From NCBI RefSeq assembly GCF_000719555.1, contig NZ_JOGX01000036.1, positions 1-63,482 of the forward strand: a stretch of 63,482 nt of DNA, given 5' to 3'. The notes beneath the pieces are model-generated. The model was not told the origin of the DNA. It worked only from the letters and a program-made list of their open reading frames with translations, and searched no databases. The DNA comes from Streptomyces sp. NRRL F-5727. Its GTDB lineage: Bacteria; Actinomycetota; Actinomycetes; Streptomycetales; Streptomycetaceae. How positions within the stretch are numbered: position 1 is the stretch's first letter; every line of letters starts with the position of its first letter. Below are positions 1-8,039 of this stretch, piece by piece. Both the position numbers and the translations under genes were made by a program.

Positions 1-1
1 T

Positions 2-349
2 TCCCCGACCACCGACCCCACCCGGACCGCCGACCCGGCCCCGACCGCAGACCCCACCCCGACCGTCGACCCGACCCCCACTCCCGCCGGCCGCACCCTC
101 GACATCCGCGTCAGCGGCTCGACCGTCACCCCCGCGCCCTCCCGCGTCGAGGTGAGGAAGGGCGAGCGGATCACCCTCCGTGTCACCTCCGACCGTGCCG
201 ACACCGTCCACGTCCACGGCTACGACCGCGAGGCCGCCCTCGCCCCCGGCACCCCCACCACCCTCGACCTCACCGCCGACCGCACCGGCCTCTTCGAGGT
301 GGAGACCCACGAGTCCGGACTCGTGCTCACCCAACTGGTGGTCCGGTGA
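2..349 (+). CDS. Secreted cupredoxin-like lipoprotein, C-terminal part (5' end outside window)
   Basis: The reading frame is open from the first base and ends at the TGA at 347-349, so only the C-terminal ~115 residues are present. The visible N-terminal part is a low-complexity Asp/Pro/Thr linker, typical of a wall-spanning spacer in an actinobacterial lipoprotein. The last ~80 residues form a small beta-rich domain (TLDIRVSGS, KGERITLRVTSD, TVHVHGYD, FEVETHES) that resembles the cupredoxin fold. The full Cys/Met/His copper-ligand set is not evident, so copper binding is doubtful. The stop overlaps the GTG start of the next gene by four bases, which implies translational coupling to the membrane protein. 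Whether a lipobox exists cannot be checked here. Confidence 0.6.
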   Translation, partial: SPTTDPTRTADPAPTADPTPTVDPTPTPAGRTLDIRVSGSTVTPAPSRVEVRKGERITLRVTSDRADTVHVHGYDREAALAPGTPTTLDLTADRTGLFEVETHESGLVLTQLVVR

Positions 350-1629
350 CCGCCGTCCAGCCCCCGCCCCTTCCGCTCGCCCACGGCGTCGGCGCCCAGC
401 ACGACCTGCCCCTCTCTCCCTTCTACGCCTACGCCGGCGCCTTCACCGCGCTCCTGGTCTCCTTCCTGGGCCTCGCCCTCCTCTGGTCCGCCTCCCGCTT
501 CCGCGGCGACCGCGCCGGCCGCCCCCTGCCCGCCTCACTCCAGCGCCTCGCCGACGCCCCGGCCACCCGCACCGCCCTCCGTAGCCTCGGCACCGCCCTC
601 GCCCTGCTCTTCCTCGCCCACCTCCTCCTCGGCCCCGACGACCCCGACCGCAACCCCGCCCCCGGTGCCCTCTACGTCCTCCTCTGGGTCGGACTCGTGC
701 CCGCCTCCCTCCTCCTCGGCCCCGTCTGGCGCCTCCTCAACCCGCTGCGCGCCCTCCTCTCCCTCCGCCCGCCCGCGCACCCCCGCCCGATCCCCGCCGC
801 CGTCGGCATCCGCCCCGCCGCCGCCGGGCTCCTCCTCTTCGCCTGGCTCGAACTCGTCGCCCCCGACAACACCTCCCGCCCCGTCCTCCTCACCGCCCTC
901 GCCGTCCACCTCGCCGTCCAGCTCCTCGGCGCCGCCCGCCACGGCGCCGCCTGGTTCGCCCACGCCGACCCCTTCGAGGTCTACTCCTCCCTCCTCGCCC
1001 GGCTCTCCCCGCTCGGCCGCCGCACCGACGGCCGGCTCGTGCTCCGCTCTCCCTTCAACGGCCTCGACTCCACCCCCGAGACCCCCGGACTGGTCGCCAC
1101 CGTCTGCGTCCTCCTCGGCACCACCGCCTACGACGGCCTCTCCGACAACCCCCGCTGGATCACCGCCCTCCAGACCTCCTCCCTCGACCCCACCGTCCTC
1201 GCCACCCTCGGCCTCCTCGCCGCCGTCGCCCTCGCCGCCGTCTGCTACGGACTCTGCGCCGGCGCCCTCCGTCTCCTGAACCGCGCCCTCACCACACCCC
1301 TCACCTCCTTCGCGCACTCGCTGCTGCCCATCGCGCTCGGCTATCTCGTCGCCCACTACTTCTCACTCCTCGCGGTCGAAGGACCACGTACCGTCATGAT
1401 GGCAGCGGGCACTGACAACGCCCCCTCGCCCGCTCCACCCCTGGGCCCCGCGGGCCTCGCCGTCCTCCAGGTCGCCGCGATCGTCACCGGTCACGTCCTC
1501 GGCGTCGTCGCCGCCCACGACCGGTCCGTCCGCCTCTTCCCGCCCGCCCGGGCCGTCGCCGGCCAACTCCCGCTCTTCGCGCTGATGATCGCGTACACCC
1601 TCGGCGGCATCGGACTGCTCATCGCCTGA
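346..1629 (+). CDS. Polytopic membrane protein of unknown function
   Basis: A 427-residue protein starting at a GTG that overlaps the preceding stop (GTGA). Roughly ten hydrophobic segments can be seen, for example around residues 28-50, 80-97, 105-127, 150-172 and the last 25 residues, separated by short basic loops; a soluble stretch with the segment HADPFEVYSSLLARLSP lies in the middle. I do not recognise an enzymatic motif. The coupling to a secreted cupredoxin-like domain suggests a two-gene membrane module, possibly in electron or metal handling at the envelope, but this is inference from position only. A TetR regulator follows after 19 bases and may be co-transcribed. Confidence 0.7.
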   Translation: MTAVQPPPLPLAHGVGAQHDLPLSPFYAYAGAFTALLVSFLGLALLWSASRFRGDRAGRPLPASLQRLADAPATRTALRSLGTALALLFLAHLLLGPDDPDRNPAPGALYVLLWVGLVPASLLLGPVWRLLNPLRALLSLRPPAHPRPIPAAVGIRPAAAGLLLFAWLELVAPDNTSRPVLLTALAVHLAVQLLGAARHGAAWFAHADPFEVYSSLLARLSPLGRRTDGRLVLRSPFNGLDSTPETPGLVATVCVLLGTTAYDGLSDNPRWITALQTSSLDPTVLATLGLLAAVALAAVCYGLCAGALRLLNRALTTPLTSFAHSLLPIALGYLVAHYFSLLAVEGPRTVMMAAGTDNAPSPAPPLGPAGLAVLQVAAIVTGHVLGVVAAHDRSVRLFPPARAVAGQLPLFALMIAYTLGGIGLLIA

Positions 1630-1648
1630 ACGGGATCGGAGCGGCATC

Positions 1649-2296
1649 ATGGACCCCGTGCCCCAGCCCCGCCCGTCCGGCCCGCCGCCCGCGCTCCGCC
1701 GCACCCCCGTCCAGCAGCGCAGCGCCGAGCGGCTCGCCCGCATCCTCGACGCCTGCGCCGACCTCCTCGACGAGACCGGCTACGAGCAGCTGAGCACCCG
1801 GGCCGTCGCCGTCCGCGCCGGCGTCCCGATCGGGTCGGTCTACCGCTTCTTCGGCAACAAGCGGGCCATGGTCGCCGCCCTCGCCCACCGCAACCTCGAC
1901 CGGTACGCCGAGCTGATCGCCGCCCGCTTCGAGCGGACGCCCGTCCTCGACGCGCACTCCGCGATCGACGGCGTCCTCGACGAGTTCATCGCGATGAAGC
2001 GCAGCGTCCCCGGCTTCGCCCTCGTCGACTTCGGCGTCCCCGCCGCCGACGAGCCCGGGGGAGCGGCCGCCGAGGACCCCAACGGCCTGGTCGCCGAGCG
2101 GATCTGCGGCCTGCTCGCCACCCATCTCGGCCGTGCCTCCGACGAGACGCTGCGCCGCAAGGTCCTCGTCGGCGTCGAGACCGCCGACACCCTCGTCCGC
2201 CTCGCCTTCCGGGCCGACCCCGACGGCGACACCGCCCTCATCCACGAGACGCGGGAGCTCCTCCATGCCTATCTCGCCCCCTCCCTCTCCGCCTGA
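1649..2296 (+). CDS. TetR/AcrR-family transcriptional regulator
   Basis: A 215-residue protein with the usual TetR architecture: an N-terminal helix-turn-helix at about residues 25-70 (ILDACADLLDETGYEQLSTR, then GVPIGSVYRFFGNK, the recognition helix and the typical YRFF tail) and a divergent C-terminal ligand and dimer domain. The start ATG is preceded by GGATCGGAGCGG. It lies 19 bases after the membrane protein and about 100 bases before the molybdopterin oxidoreductase on the same strand. It could control either. The operator between it and the oxidoreductase matches sites tens of kilobases away, so that site is more likely read by another TetR (23465-24058). Ligand unknown. Confidence 0.88.
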   Translation: MDPVPQPRPSGPPPALRRTPVQQRSAERLARILDACADLLDETGYEQLSTRAVAVRAGVPIGSVYRFFGNKRAMVAALAHRNLDRYAELIAARFERTPVLDAHSAIDGVLDEFIAMKRSVPGFALVDFGVPAADEPGGAAAEDPNGLVAERICGLLATHLGRASDETLRRKVLVGVETADTLVRLAFRADPDGDTALIHETRELLHAYLAPSLSA

Positions 2297-2337
2297 CCGC
2301 CGAGACGCACCGCCGTCACCCCCTCCCCGCCGTGCCT

Positions 2338-2350
2338 ACCGGTCGGTATG
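2338..2350. promoter_or_regulatory. TetR-type operator, copy 1 of a shared motif
   Basis: The bases ACCGGTCGGTATG are the exact reverse complement of CATACCGACCGGT found upstream of the SDR gene at 22535-22547, and match 12 of 13 bases of the site at 26354-26366. The site lies 43 bases before the start of the molybdopterin oxidoreductase, where repression of that gene would be expected. Confidence 0.6.
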
Positions 2351-2393
2351 CTCGCGTCGAGCCGCCGCCCCGCCACCGCCCACGGGAGACGTC

Positions 2394-4610
2394 ATGCCCA
2401 CCGCCCCGCGCATCTGCCCGCTCTGCGAAGCGACCTGCGGACTCGTCCTGACCCTCGACGGCAGCCGGGTCACCGGCGCCCGCGGGGATCGCGACGACGT
2501 CTTCAGCCGAGGCTTCGTCTGCCCCAAGGGCGCCGCGTTCCCGCAGGTCGACGCCGACCCCGACCGGCTCCGCACCCCGCTCGTCCGCGAGAACGGCAGC
2601 CTGCGCGACGCGAGCTGGGAGGAGGCGTTCGACACGATCGCGGCGAGAATCCGCCCCCTGATCGAGGATTACGGCCCCGACTCCCTGGGCATCGTCCTGG
2701 GCAACCCCAACGTCCACACGATGGCCGGAGCGCTCTACCCGCCGCTCCTCCTCCGCGCCACGGGCACGAGCAACCTCTTCACCGCCTCCACGGTCGACCA
2801 GATGCCCAAGCACGTCTCCAGCGGCCTCCTCTTCGGCGACCCCTTCGCCGTCCCCGTGCCCGACCTGGACCGCACCGACCACCTCCTGGTCATCGGAGCC
2901 AACCCGCTGGACTCCAACGGAAGTCTGTGCACCGCCCCCGACTTCCCCGGCCGGCTCGCCGCGCTGCGCCGCCGCGGCGGCACCCTCACCGTCGTCGACC
3001 CCCGCCGCACCCGCACCGCCCGCCTCGCCGACCGCCACCTCGCCCCCCGGCCCGGCACCGACGCCCTCCTCCTCGCCGCCCTCGTCCACACCCTCTTCGC
3101 CGAGGGGCTCACCGACCCCGGCCCGCTCGCCGGCCGCACCGAGGGCATCGACCAGGTCCGGGACGCCGTCCGGGAGTTCACCCCCGAGGCCGTCGCCCCC
3201 GTCTGCGAGCTCGAACCCGGCACGATCCGCGCCGTCGCCCGGGAGCTCGCCGCCGCGCCCACCGCCGCCGTGTACGGGCGGATGGGCAGCTCCACCGTGG
3301 CCCACGGCACCCTCGCCAACTGGCTCGTCGACGTCCTCAACGTCCTCACCGGCAACCTCGACCGGCCCGGCGGCGCCCTCTTCCCCCGCTCCGCCACCGC
3401 CCCCGCGCCCCGCCCCGCCGGGCCCGGCCGCGGCTTCCTCCTCGGCCGCCGCCACAGCCGCGTCTCCGGACACCCCGAGGTCAAGGGGGAGTTCCCGCTC
3501 GCCGCGCTCGCCGAGGAGATCGACACCCCGGGGGAGGGCCGCATCCGGGCGCTGATCACCATCGCCGCCAACCCCGTCCTCTCCGCCCCGGACGGACTCC
3601 GGCTCGACGCCGCCCTCGACACCCTCGACCTGATGGTCTGCGTCGACCCCTACCTCAACGAGACCACCCGCCACGCCGACGTCCTGCTGCCCCCGCCGCC
3701 GCCCTCCCAGAGCGCCCACTTCGACTTCGCCTTCAACGGGTTCGCCGTCCGCGACCAGGTCCGCCACACCCCGGCCGCCGTCCCCCTGGAACCCGGCCGG
3801 ATGGACGAGTGCGAGATCCACGCCCGGCTGGTCCTCGCCGCCTCCGGCATGCACGGCGCGCCGCCGTCCGTCGTCGACGACCTCGCCGTCGACTCCATGC
3901 TCGCCAGGGCCGTCACCGAGCCGCACTCGCCGGCATACGGCGCCGACCCCAAGGAGTTCGCCGCCGGGCTCACCGGGGAGAGCGGAGCCGAGCGGCGGCT
4001 CGACCTGATGCTGCGCCTGGGGCCGTACGGCCTCACCCTCGACGAGCTCAAGGCCCACCCGCACGGCATCGACCTCGGCCCGCTCAAGCCCCGCCTGGAC
4101 GAGGTCCTGCGCACCCGCAGCGGCCGGATCGAACTCCTCCCCGAACCGATCGCCGCCGACCTGCCCCGGCTGCGGGCCGCCCTCACCGCCGTACCCGAGC
4201 CGGGGACGCTCCAGCTGGTCGGCCGCCGCCATCTGCGCTCCAACAACAGCTGGCTGCACAACACCCCGGCCCTCACCGGGGGTTCGAACCGCTGCACCCT
4301 CCAGGTGCACCCGGACGACGCCGGCCGGCTGCGGCTCGCCGACGGCGCCCCCGCCCGGATCGAGGGCGCGGGCGGCGGGCTGACGGTGGAGGTCGAGGTC
4401 ACCGACGCGGTACGGCCCGGGGTCGTCAGCCTCCCGCACGGCTGGGGCCACGACCGCCCCGGCACCCGCCTCGCCGTGGCCGCCGCCCGCCCCGGTGTCA
4501 ACGTCAACCAGCTCCTCGACGGCACCCTCCTCGACCCGCTCTCCGGCACCGCCGTCCTCAACGGCTTCCCCGTCGAGGTCACCCCGCTGGAACCCGCGCC
4601 ACTGCTGTGA
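2394..4610 (+). CDS. Molybdopterin-dependent oxidoreductase with N-terminal [4Fe-4S] domain
   Basis: A 738-residue member of the DMSO reductase / formate dehydrogenase superfamily. Cys8, Cys11, Cys15 and Cys43 form the N-terminal 4Fe-4S site (CPLCEATC ... FVCPKG); the body carries bis-MGD-binding segments (VIGANPLDSNGS, VVDPRRTRTARLAD, NVLTGNLDRPGGALFP) and the C-terminal dinucleotide-binding domain ends with NQLLDGTLLDPLSG. The ATG at 2394 is chosen because it begins just before the Cys cluster. There is no Tat signal, so it should be cytoplasmic. At the place where formate dehydrogenases have V-D-Sec/Cys, this protein reads STVDQMPK, which puts Gln136 at the metal-ligand position. The substrate is therefore unclear and a true formate dehydrogenase is unlikely. 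An operator shared with lipid-catabolism genes lies upstream. Confidence 0.88.
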   Translation: MPTAPRICPLCEATCGLVLTLDGSRVTGARGDRDDVFSRGFVCPKGAAFPQVDADPDRLRTPLVRENGSLRDASWEEAFDTIAARIRPLIEDYGPDSLGIVLGNPNVHTMAGALYPPLLLRATGTSNLFTASTVDQMPKHVSSGLLFGDPFAVPVPDLDRTDHLLVIGANPLDSNGSLCTAPDFPGRLAALRRRGGTLTVVDPRRTRTARLADRHLAPRPGTDALLLAALVHTLFAEGLTDPGPLAGRTEGIDQVRDAVREFTPEAVAPVCELEPGTIRAVARELAAAPTAAVYGRMGSSTVAHGTLANWLVDVLNVLTGNLDRPGGALFPRSATAPAPRPAGPGRGFLLGRRHSRVSGHPEVKGEFPLAALAEEIDTPGEGRIRALITIAANPVLSAPDGLRLDAALDTLDLMVCVDPYLNETTRHADVLLPPPPPSQSAHFDFAFNGFAVRDQVRHTPAAVPLEPGRMDECEIHARLVLAASGMHGAPPSVVDDLAVDSMLARAVTEPHSPAYGADPKEFAAGLTGESGAERRLDLMLRLGPYGLTLDELKAHPHGIDLGPLKPRLDEVLRTRSGRIELLPEPIAADLPRLRAALTAVPEPGTLQLVGRRHLRSNNSWLHNTPALTGGSNRCTLQVHPDDAGRLRLADGAPARIEGAGGGLTVEVEVTDAVRPGVVSLPHGWGHDRPGTRLAVAAARPGVNVNQLLDGTLLDPLSGTAVLNGFPVEVTPLEPAPLL

Positions 4611-4701
4611 CCTGGGGTTTTGCTCGTATTGCTCACGCGTCGACCCCTTGTTGAGGCCGGAAGGGGGCACCTACGGTCATCCGGACCGCCGCTCGGCGGC
4701 T

Positions 4702-4715
4702 GTTCAACGGTGAAC
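4702..4715. promoter_or_regulatory. 14-bp palindrome before the citrate transporter
   Basis: GTTCA-ACGG-TGAAC is a perfect inverted repeat ending 13 bases before the start ATG at 4729. Its position would place it over the leader or ribosome-binding region (GTGAGGTGCC), so it may act as an operator or a small RNA hairpin. No regulator is assigned. Confidence 0.35.
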
Positions 4716-4728
4716 GTGAGGTGCCTCC

Positions 4729-6198
4729 ATGCTGACCGTCCTCGGCTTCGCCATGATCGCGACCTTCCTGGTCCTGATCATGATGAAGAAGATGTCGCCG
4801 ATCGCGGCGCTCGTCCTGATCCCCGCCCTGTTCTGCGTCGCCGTCGGGCAGGGCGCGCAGCTCGGCGACTACGTCATCGACGGCGTGAGCAAGCTGGCTC
4901 CCACCGCGGCGATGCTGATGTTCGCGATCGTCTACTTCGGCGTCATGATCGACGTCGGCCTCTTCGACCCGATCGTCCGGGCCATCCTGCGCTTCTGCAA
5001 GGCCGACCCGGTCCGGGTGGTCGTCGGCACGGCGGTGCTCGCCGCGATCGTCTCCCTCGACGGGGACGGCTCCACCACCTTCATGATCACCGTCTCGGCG
5101 ATGTACCCGCTCTACAAGCGGCTCGGCATGAGCCTCGTCGTCCTCACCGGCGTGGCGGCCACGGCCAACGGCGTGATGAACACCCTGCCCTGGGGCGGCC
5201 CCACCGCCCGCGCCGCGACCGCGCTCAAGCTCGACGCCGGCGACATCTTCGTCCCGATGATCCCGGCCCTCGCGGCGGGCCTGGTCTTCGTGATCGCCCT
5301 CGCGTACGTCCTCGGCCGCCGCGAGCGGAAGCGGATCGGCTACCTCACCCTCGACGAGGCCCTCGCCACCGAGACCGACGGTGAGACGGTCCTCGTGGGC
5401 GCCGGCGGAGGGGCGGACCAGGCCACGGGCCAGGGCGAGGTCAGGGGCGAGGGCCGCCTGACGAAGCGGGCGGGCGGTACGGCCTCCGGCTCCGGCGCCG
5501 CCGCCGGCGGCACGGGCGGCTCCGGTGCGCCCGACCAGGACCCGGCCGCCCCCGGCTTCCAGGGCCTCGACCCGGAGCGCACCACCCTCCGCCCCCGGCT
5601 GTACTGGTTCAACGCCGCCCTCACGGTCGCCCTGCTCACCGCGATGATCCTGGAACTGCTGCCGATCCCGGTCCTCTTCCTCCTCGGCGCCGCGCTCGCG
5701 CTCACCGTGAGCTACCCGCGTCCCGCCGAGCAGAAGGAGCGCCTGGCCGCGCACGCGGAGAACGTCCTCAACGTCGCCGGCATGGTCTTCGCCGCGGCCG
5801 TCTTCACCGGGGTCCTCACGGGCACCGGCATGGTCAGGCACATGGCCGACTGGCTGGTCGGCGCCATCCCGGACGCGATGGGCCCGCACATGGCGCTCGT
5901 GACCGGCCTGCTCAGCCTGCCGCTCACCTACTTCATGTCGAACGACGGCTTCTACTTCGGCGTCCTGCCCGTGCTGGCCGAGGCCGGTGCCGCGCACGGC
6001 GTCTCGCCGCTGGAGATCGCCCGCGCCTCGCTGGTCGGCCAGGCCCTGCACATGTCGAGCCCGCTGGTCCCGGCGGTGTACGTGCTGGTCGGCATGGCGA
6101 AGGTGGAGTTCGGCGACCACACCCGCTTCACGGTGAAGTGGGCCGCCCTCACCTCGCTCGTCGTCCTCGGGGCGGCGCTCCTCTTCGGCATCGTCTGA
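4729..6198 (+). CDS. CitMHS-family metal-citrate transporter
   Basis: A 489-residue membrane protein with about twelve hydrophobic segments in two halves, joined by a long polar Gly/Ala-rich cytoplasmic loop at about residues 215-285. The N-half motif SLDGDGSTTFMI and the conserved NTLPWGGPTARA, together with LTYFMSNDGFYFGVLP in the C-half, are characteristic of CitMHS proteins, which carry divalent metal-citrate complexes with protons. A Streptomyces coelicolor member has been reported to take up iron(III)-citrate, so iron-citrate is a plausible substrate here. The gene stands alone, with a GTGAGGTG ribosome-binding region and a palindrome just upstream. No citrate-sensing two-component system is adjacent. 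Confidence 0.9.
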   Translation: MLTVLGFAMIATFLVLIMMKKMSPIAALVLIPALFCVAVGQGAQLGDYVIDGVSKLAPTAAMLMFAIVYFGVMIDVGLFDPIVRAILRFCKADPVRVVVGTAVLAAIVSLDGDGSTTFMITVSAMYPLYKRLGMSLVVLTGVAATANGVMNTLPWGGPTARAATALKLDAGDIFVPMIPALAAGLVFVIALAYVLGRRERKRIGYLTLDEALATETDGETVLVGAGGGADQATGQGEVRGEGRLTKRAGGTASGSGAAAGGTGGSGAPDQDPAAPGFQGLDPERTTLRPRLYWFNAALTVALLTAMILELLPIPVLFLLGAALALTVSYPRPAEQKERLAAHAENVLNVAGMVFAAAVFTGVLTGTGMVRHMADWLVGAIPDAMGPHMALVTGLLSLPLTYFMSNDGFYFGVLPVLAEAGAAHGVSPLEIARASLVGQALHMSSPLVPAVYVLVGMAKVEFGDHTRFTVKWAALTSLVVLGAALLFGIV

Positions 6199-6210
6199 CC
6201 CGGCCTGGGC

Positions 6211-6228
6211 CGGACGGGGGACCGTCCG
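6211..6228 (+). terminator. Hairpin after the citrate transporter
   Basis: CGGACGG and CCGTCCG form a perfect seven-base-pair stem with a four-base loop, starting 12 bases after the stop. GC pairs outside the core can extend it. There is no T-run, as is common for Streptomyces terminators. Confidence 0.5.
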
Positions 6229-6326
6229 CCCGGCTTGCGCATGTCGCGACCGTGCGTGTTCCCCTCGTGACAGATAGTCGGATTATCGGTTGAAATGTCC
6301 GACGACATGCTCACGGAGGAACACGC

Positions 6327-6953
6327 ATGCGTGCTCGTACCGCCCGTCCCCTCGCCGCCGCGTCCGGTCTCGCGTTGGCCGGTCTCGCCCTCCTCGGCGC
6401 CGGCCAGCCCGCGTACGCCGCCCCCGGCGACAACGGCGACGTGAAGATCCACAAGAGGTCCACGCCGGCGACCGACCAGCGCAACGACCCGAAGGTCTGC
6501 AGGTTCTACCTCGCTGCCTTCAACTTCGACGAGGACCAGGAGATCACCTGGAAGATCGAGCCCCAGCCAGCGAAGCCCGGCGGCGCCACCTTGAGCGGCG
6601 GCTTCACGCTGCCGACCGGTACCGGCCGCACCGAGGACGACTACAGCCTGCCCGACGGCATGTACAAGCTCACGTGGAACTTCGCGGGCGAGCAGGGCGC
6701 CGGCAAGCACAAGGTCTTCCAGGTCGACTGCGACAACGGCAACGGCAACGGAGGCAACGGCAACGGCGGGCACGGCCACCACAAGCCCCCGCACGGCCCG
6801 GTCGGCGCCGGCGGCGGCGGCAGCGCCGAGATCGCGGCCGACGAGGACGCCTCCGCCTTCGGTGTCGGCGCGGCCGTCACCGCCGGCCTCGCGGGCACCG
6901 TCGGCCTGGTGCTGATCCGCCGTTCGCGCCGCCGCAACGATGGCGCGGCGTAA
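6327..6953 (+). CDS. Secreted, C-terminally membrane-anchored protein paired with a sortase
   Basis: A 208-residue protein with a clear signal peptide (basic RARTARP, hydrophobic core to about residue 26, cleavage near QPAYA-AP). The middle is a soluble domain of about 105 residues with two cysteines (KVCRF and QVDCD) that may form a disulfide. This is followed by an Asn/Gly/His/Pro-rich linker, a hydrophobic C-terminal segment (FGVGAAVTAGLAGTVGLVLI) and a basic tail RRSRRR. This is the layout of a sortase substrate, but no LPXTG or LAXTG pentapeptide is visible before the C-terminal segment. It overlaps the sortase gene by 14 bases, which argues for a functional pair. The start ATG follows CACGGAGGAACACGC. 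Function otherwise unknown. Confidence 0.75.
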   Translation: MRARTARPLAAASGLALAGLALLGAGQPAYAAPGDNGDVKIHKRSTPATDQRNDPKVCRFYLAAFNFDEDQEITWKIEPQPAKPGGATLSGGFTLPTGTGRTEDDYSLPDGMYKLTWNFAGEQGAGKHKVFQVDCDNGNGNGGNGNGGHGHHKPPHGPVGAGGGGSAEIAADEDASAFGVGAAVTAGLAGTVGLVLIRRSRRRNDGAA

Positions 6954-7767
6954 GGCCCGCCTCACGCGCCGGCAGCGACGCCTCCTCCGGCTCACCAGGA
7001 CCGTGGCGGTGACCGTGGTCCTGGTGACCGGGGGCGTGTGGTGGAGTGCGGACGGCGACCCCGCCGACCGGCAGCCCGTCGCCGGGGCCGACGCCAAGTC
7101 CGACGCCGGGGCGTCGGCCGCGGCGCCCGGCCCCGCCACCCCGGCCGCCGGCGACGGCGGCGCCGGCGGAACCGGCCGCACGGAGGCGGCCCGGAGCCGT
7201 ACCGGCGCCGACGCGAGCCGTGCCGGGGCCACGGGGAGCCGGGCCGGCGCCCCCGCCCGGGCCCGGGTCCGCGAGAAGCCGCCCGCACCGCCCGCCCCGC
7301 TCGGCCGCTCCCGTCCCACCCTCGTCGCCGTGCCCGCCATCACCATCGAGGCGCCCACCCTCGACATCGGCCTCGACCGGGAGGGGCGGCTGGGCGTGCC
7401 GCCGGTCGACGACCCGCAGAAGGTCGGCTGGTACGCGCGCGGCCCCGCGCCCGGCGAGCGCGGCACGGCCGTGGTGGTCGGCCACCGGGACACCCTGACC
7501 GGACCGGCCGTCTTCCTCGACCTCGAGTCGCTCGGCCCCGGCAACACCGTCCGGGTCGCCCGCGCCGACGGGCGGGTCGCCGTCTTCACCGTGGACAAGG
7601 TGCGCACGTACCCGAAGTCCGCCTTCCCCGACAAGGAGGTGTACGGCTCCACCGACCGGCCCGAGCTGCGCCTGCTGACCTGCGGCGGAGCCTACGACCG
7701 GGGCTCGGGCTACGACGCCAACATCGTCGTCTTCGCCCACCTCACCGGTGTCGACAAGACGATCTGA
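6940..7767 (+). CDS. Class F sortase (cysteine transpeptidase)
   Basis: A 275-residue protein with a basic N-terminus, one membrane segment at about residues 21-35, an Ala/Gly/Arg-rich disordered spacer to about residue 125 and a C-terminal sortase domain. His182 (VVVGHRDT), Cys248 (LLTCGG) and Arg254 (YDRGSGY) supply the catalytic triad of sortases, which cleave a sorting signal and join the protein to the cell wall or another acceptor. The short domain and the HRDT and TCGG motifs fit the actinobacterial class F group. Its start lies inside the 3' end of the secreted-protein gene, which makes that protein the obvious candidate partner. The chaplin ChpC in this window has a typical LAETG signal but is normally handled by class E sortases. 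Confidence 0.88.
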   Translation: MARRKARLTRRQRRLLRLTRTVAVTVVLVTGGVWWSADGDPADRQPVAGADAKSDAGASAAAPGPATPAAGDGGAGGTGRTEAARSRTGADASRAGATGSRAGAPARARVREKPPAPPAPLGRSRPTLVAVPAITIEAPTLDIGLDREGRLGVPPVDDPQKVGWYARGPAPGERGTAVVVGHRDTLTGPAVFLDLESLGPGNTVRVARADGRVAVFTVDKVRTYPKSAFPDKEVYGSTDRPELRLLTCGGAYDRGSGYDANIVVFAHLTGVDKTI

Positions 7768-7949
7768 ACCGCACGGACGGCGGCGGCCCCGTGTCGGGTA
7801 CCGTCGGCCCCGGCGGGGTCGGCCGGCCCCGGCGCGGGGCCGTTCCGCGTGCGTCCGCCCGGTCCGCCGCCGGCGCCCCGCGCCGCGCCGCCCCGCCCCG
7901 CGCCGCTCCGCGATGAGATCCGTTCCACGCCCAGAGGCCCTGGCGCCCT

Positions 7950-7969
7950 AAAACTAACAGCGCTAGTTT
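7950..7969. promoter_or_regulatory. TetR-type operator before the aldehyde dehydrogenase
   Basis: The 20 bases begin AAAACTAACAGCG and contain the inverted repeat AAACTA-N7-TAGTTT. They match 15 of 20 bases of the site at 14953-14972 in the divergent promoter of the TetR gene at 14264-14926. The site lies about 70 bases before the chosen start of the aldehyde dehydrogenase. The same regulator probably binds both. Confidence 0.6.
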
Positions 7970-8039
7970 GGGGCGGCGGAGCCGAGCGGATCGGCCCGCC
8001 GGAGGCGAGCGGTCGAGCGGACCGGGAATGGGGAAGCTG

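Noticed and set aside
2316..4670. 784-codon open frame on the minus strand, opposite the molybdopterin oxidoreductase
   Set aside because: It is a mirror of a strongly coding gene in high-GC DNA; the peptide is Gly/Glu/Val-rich low complexity with no domain.
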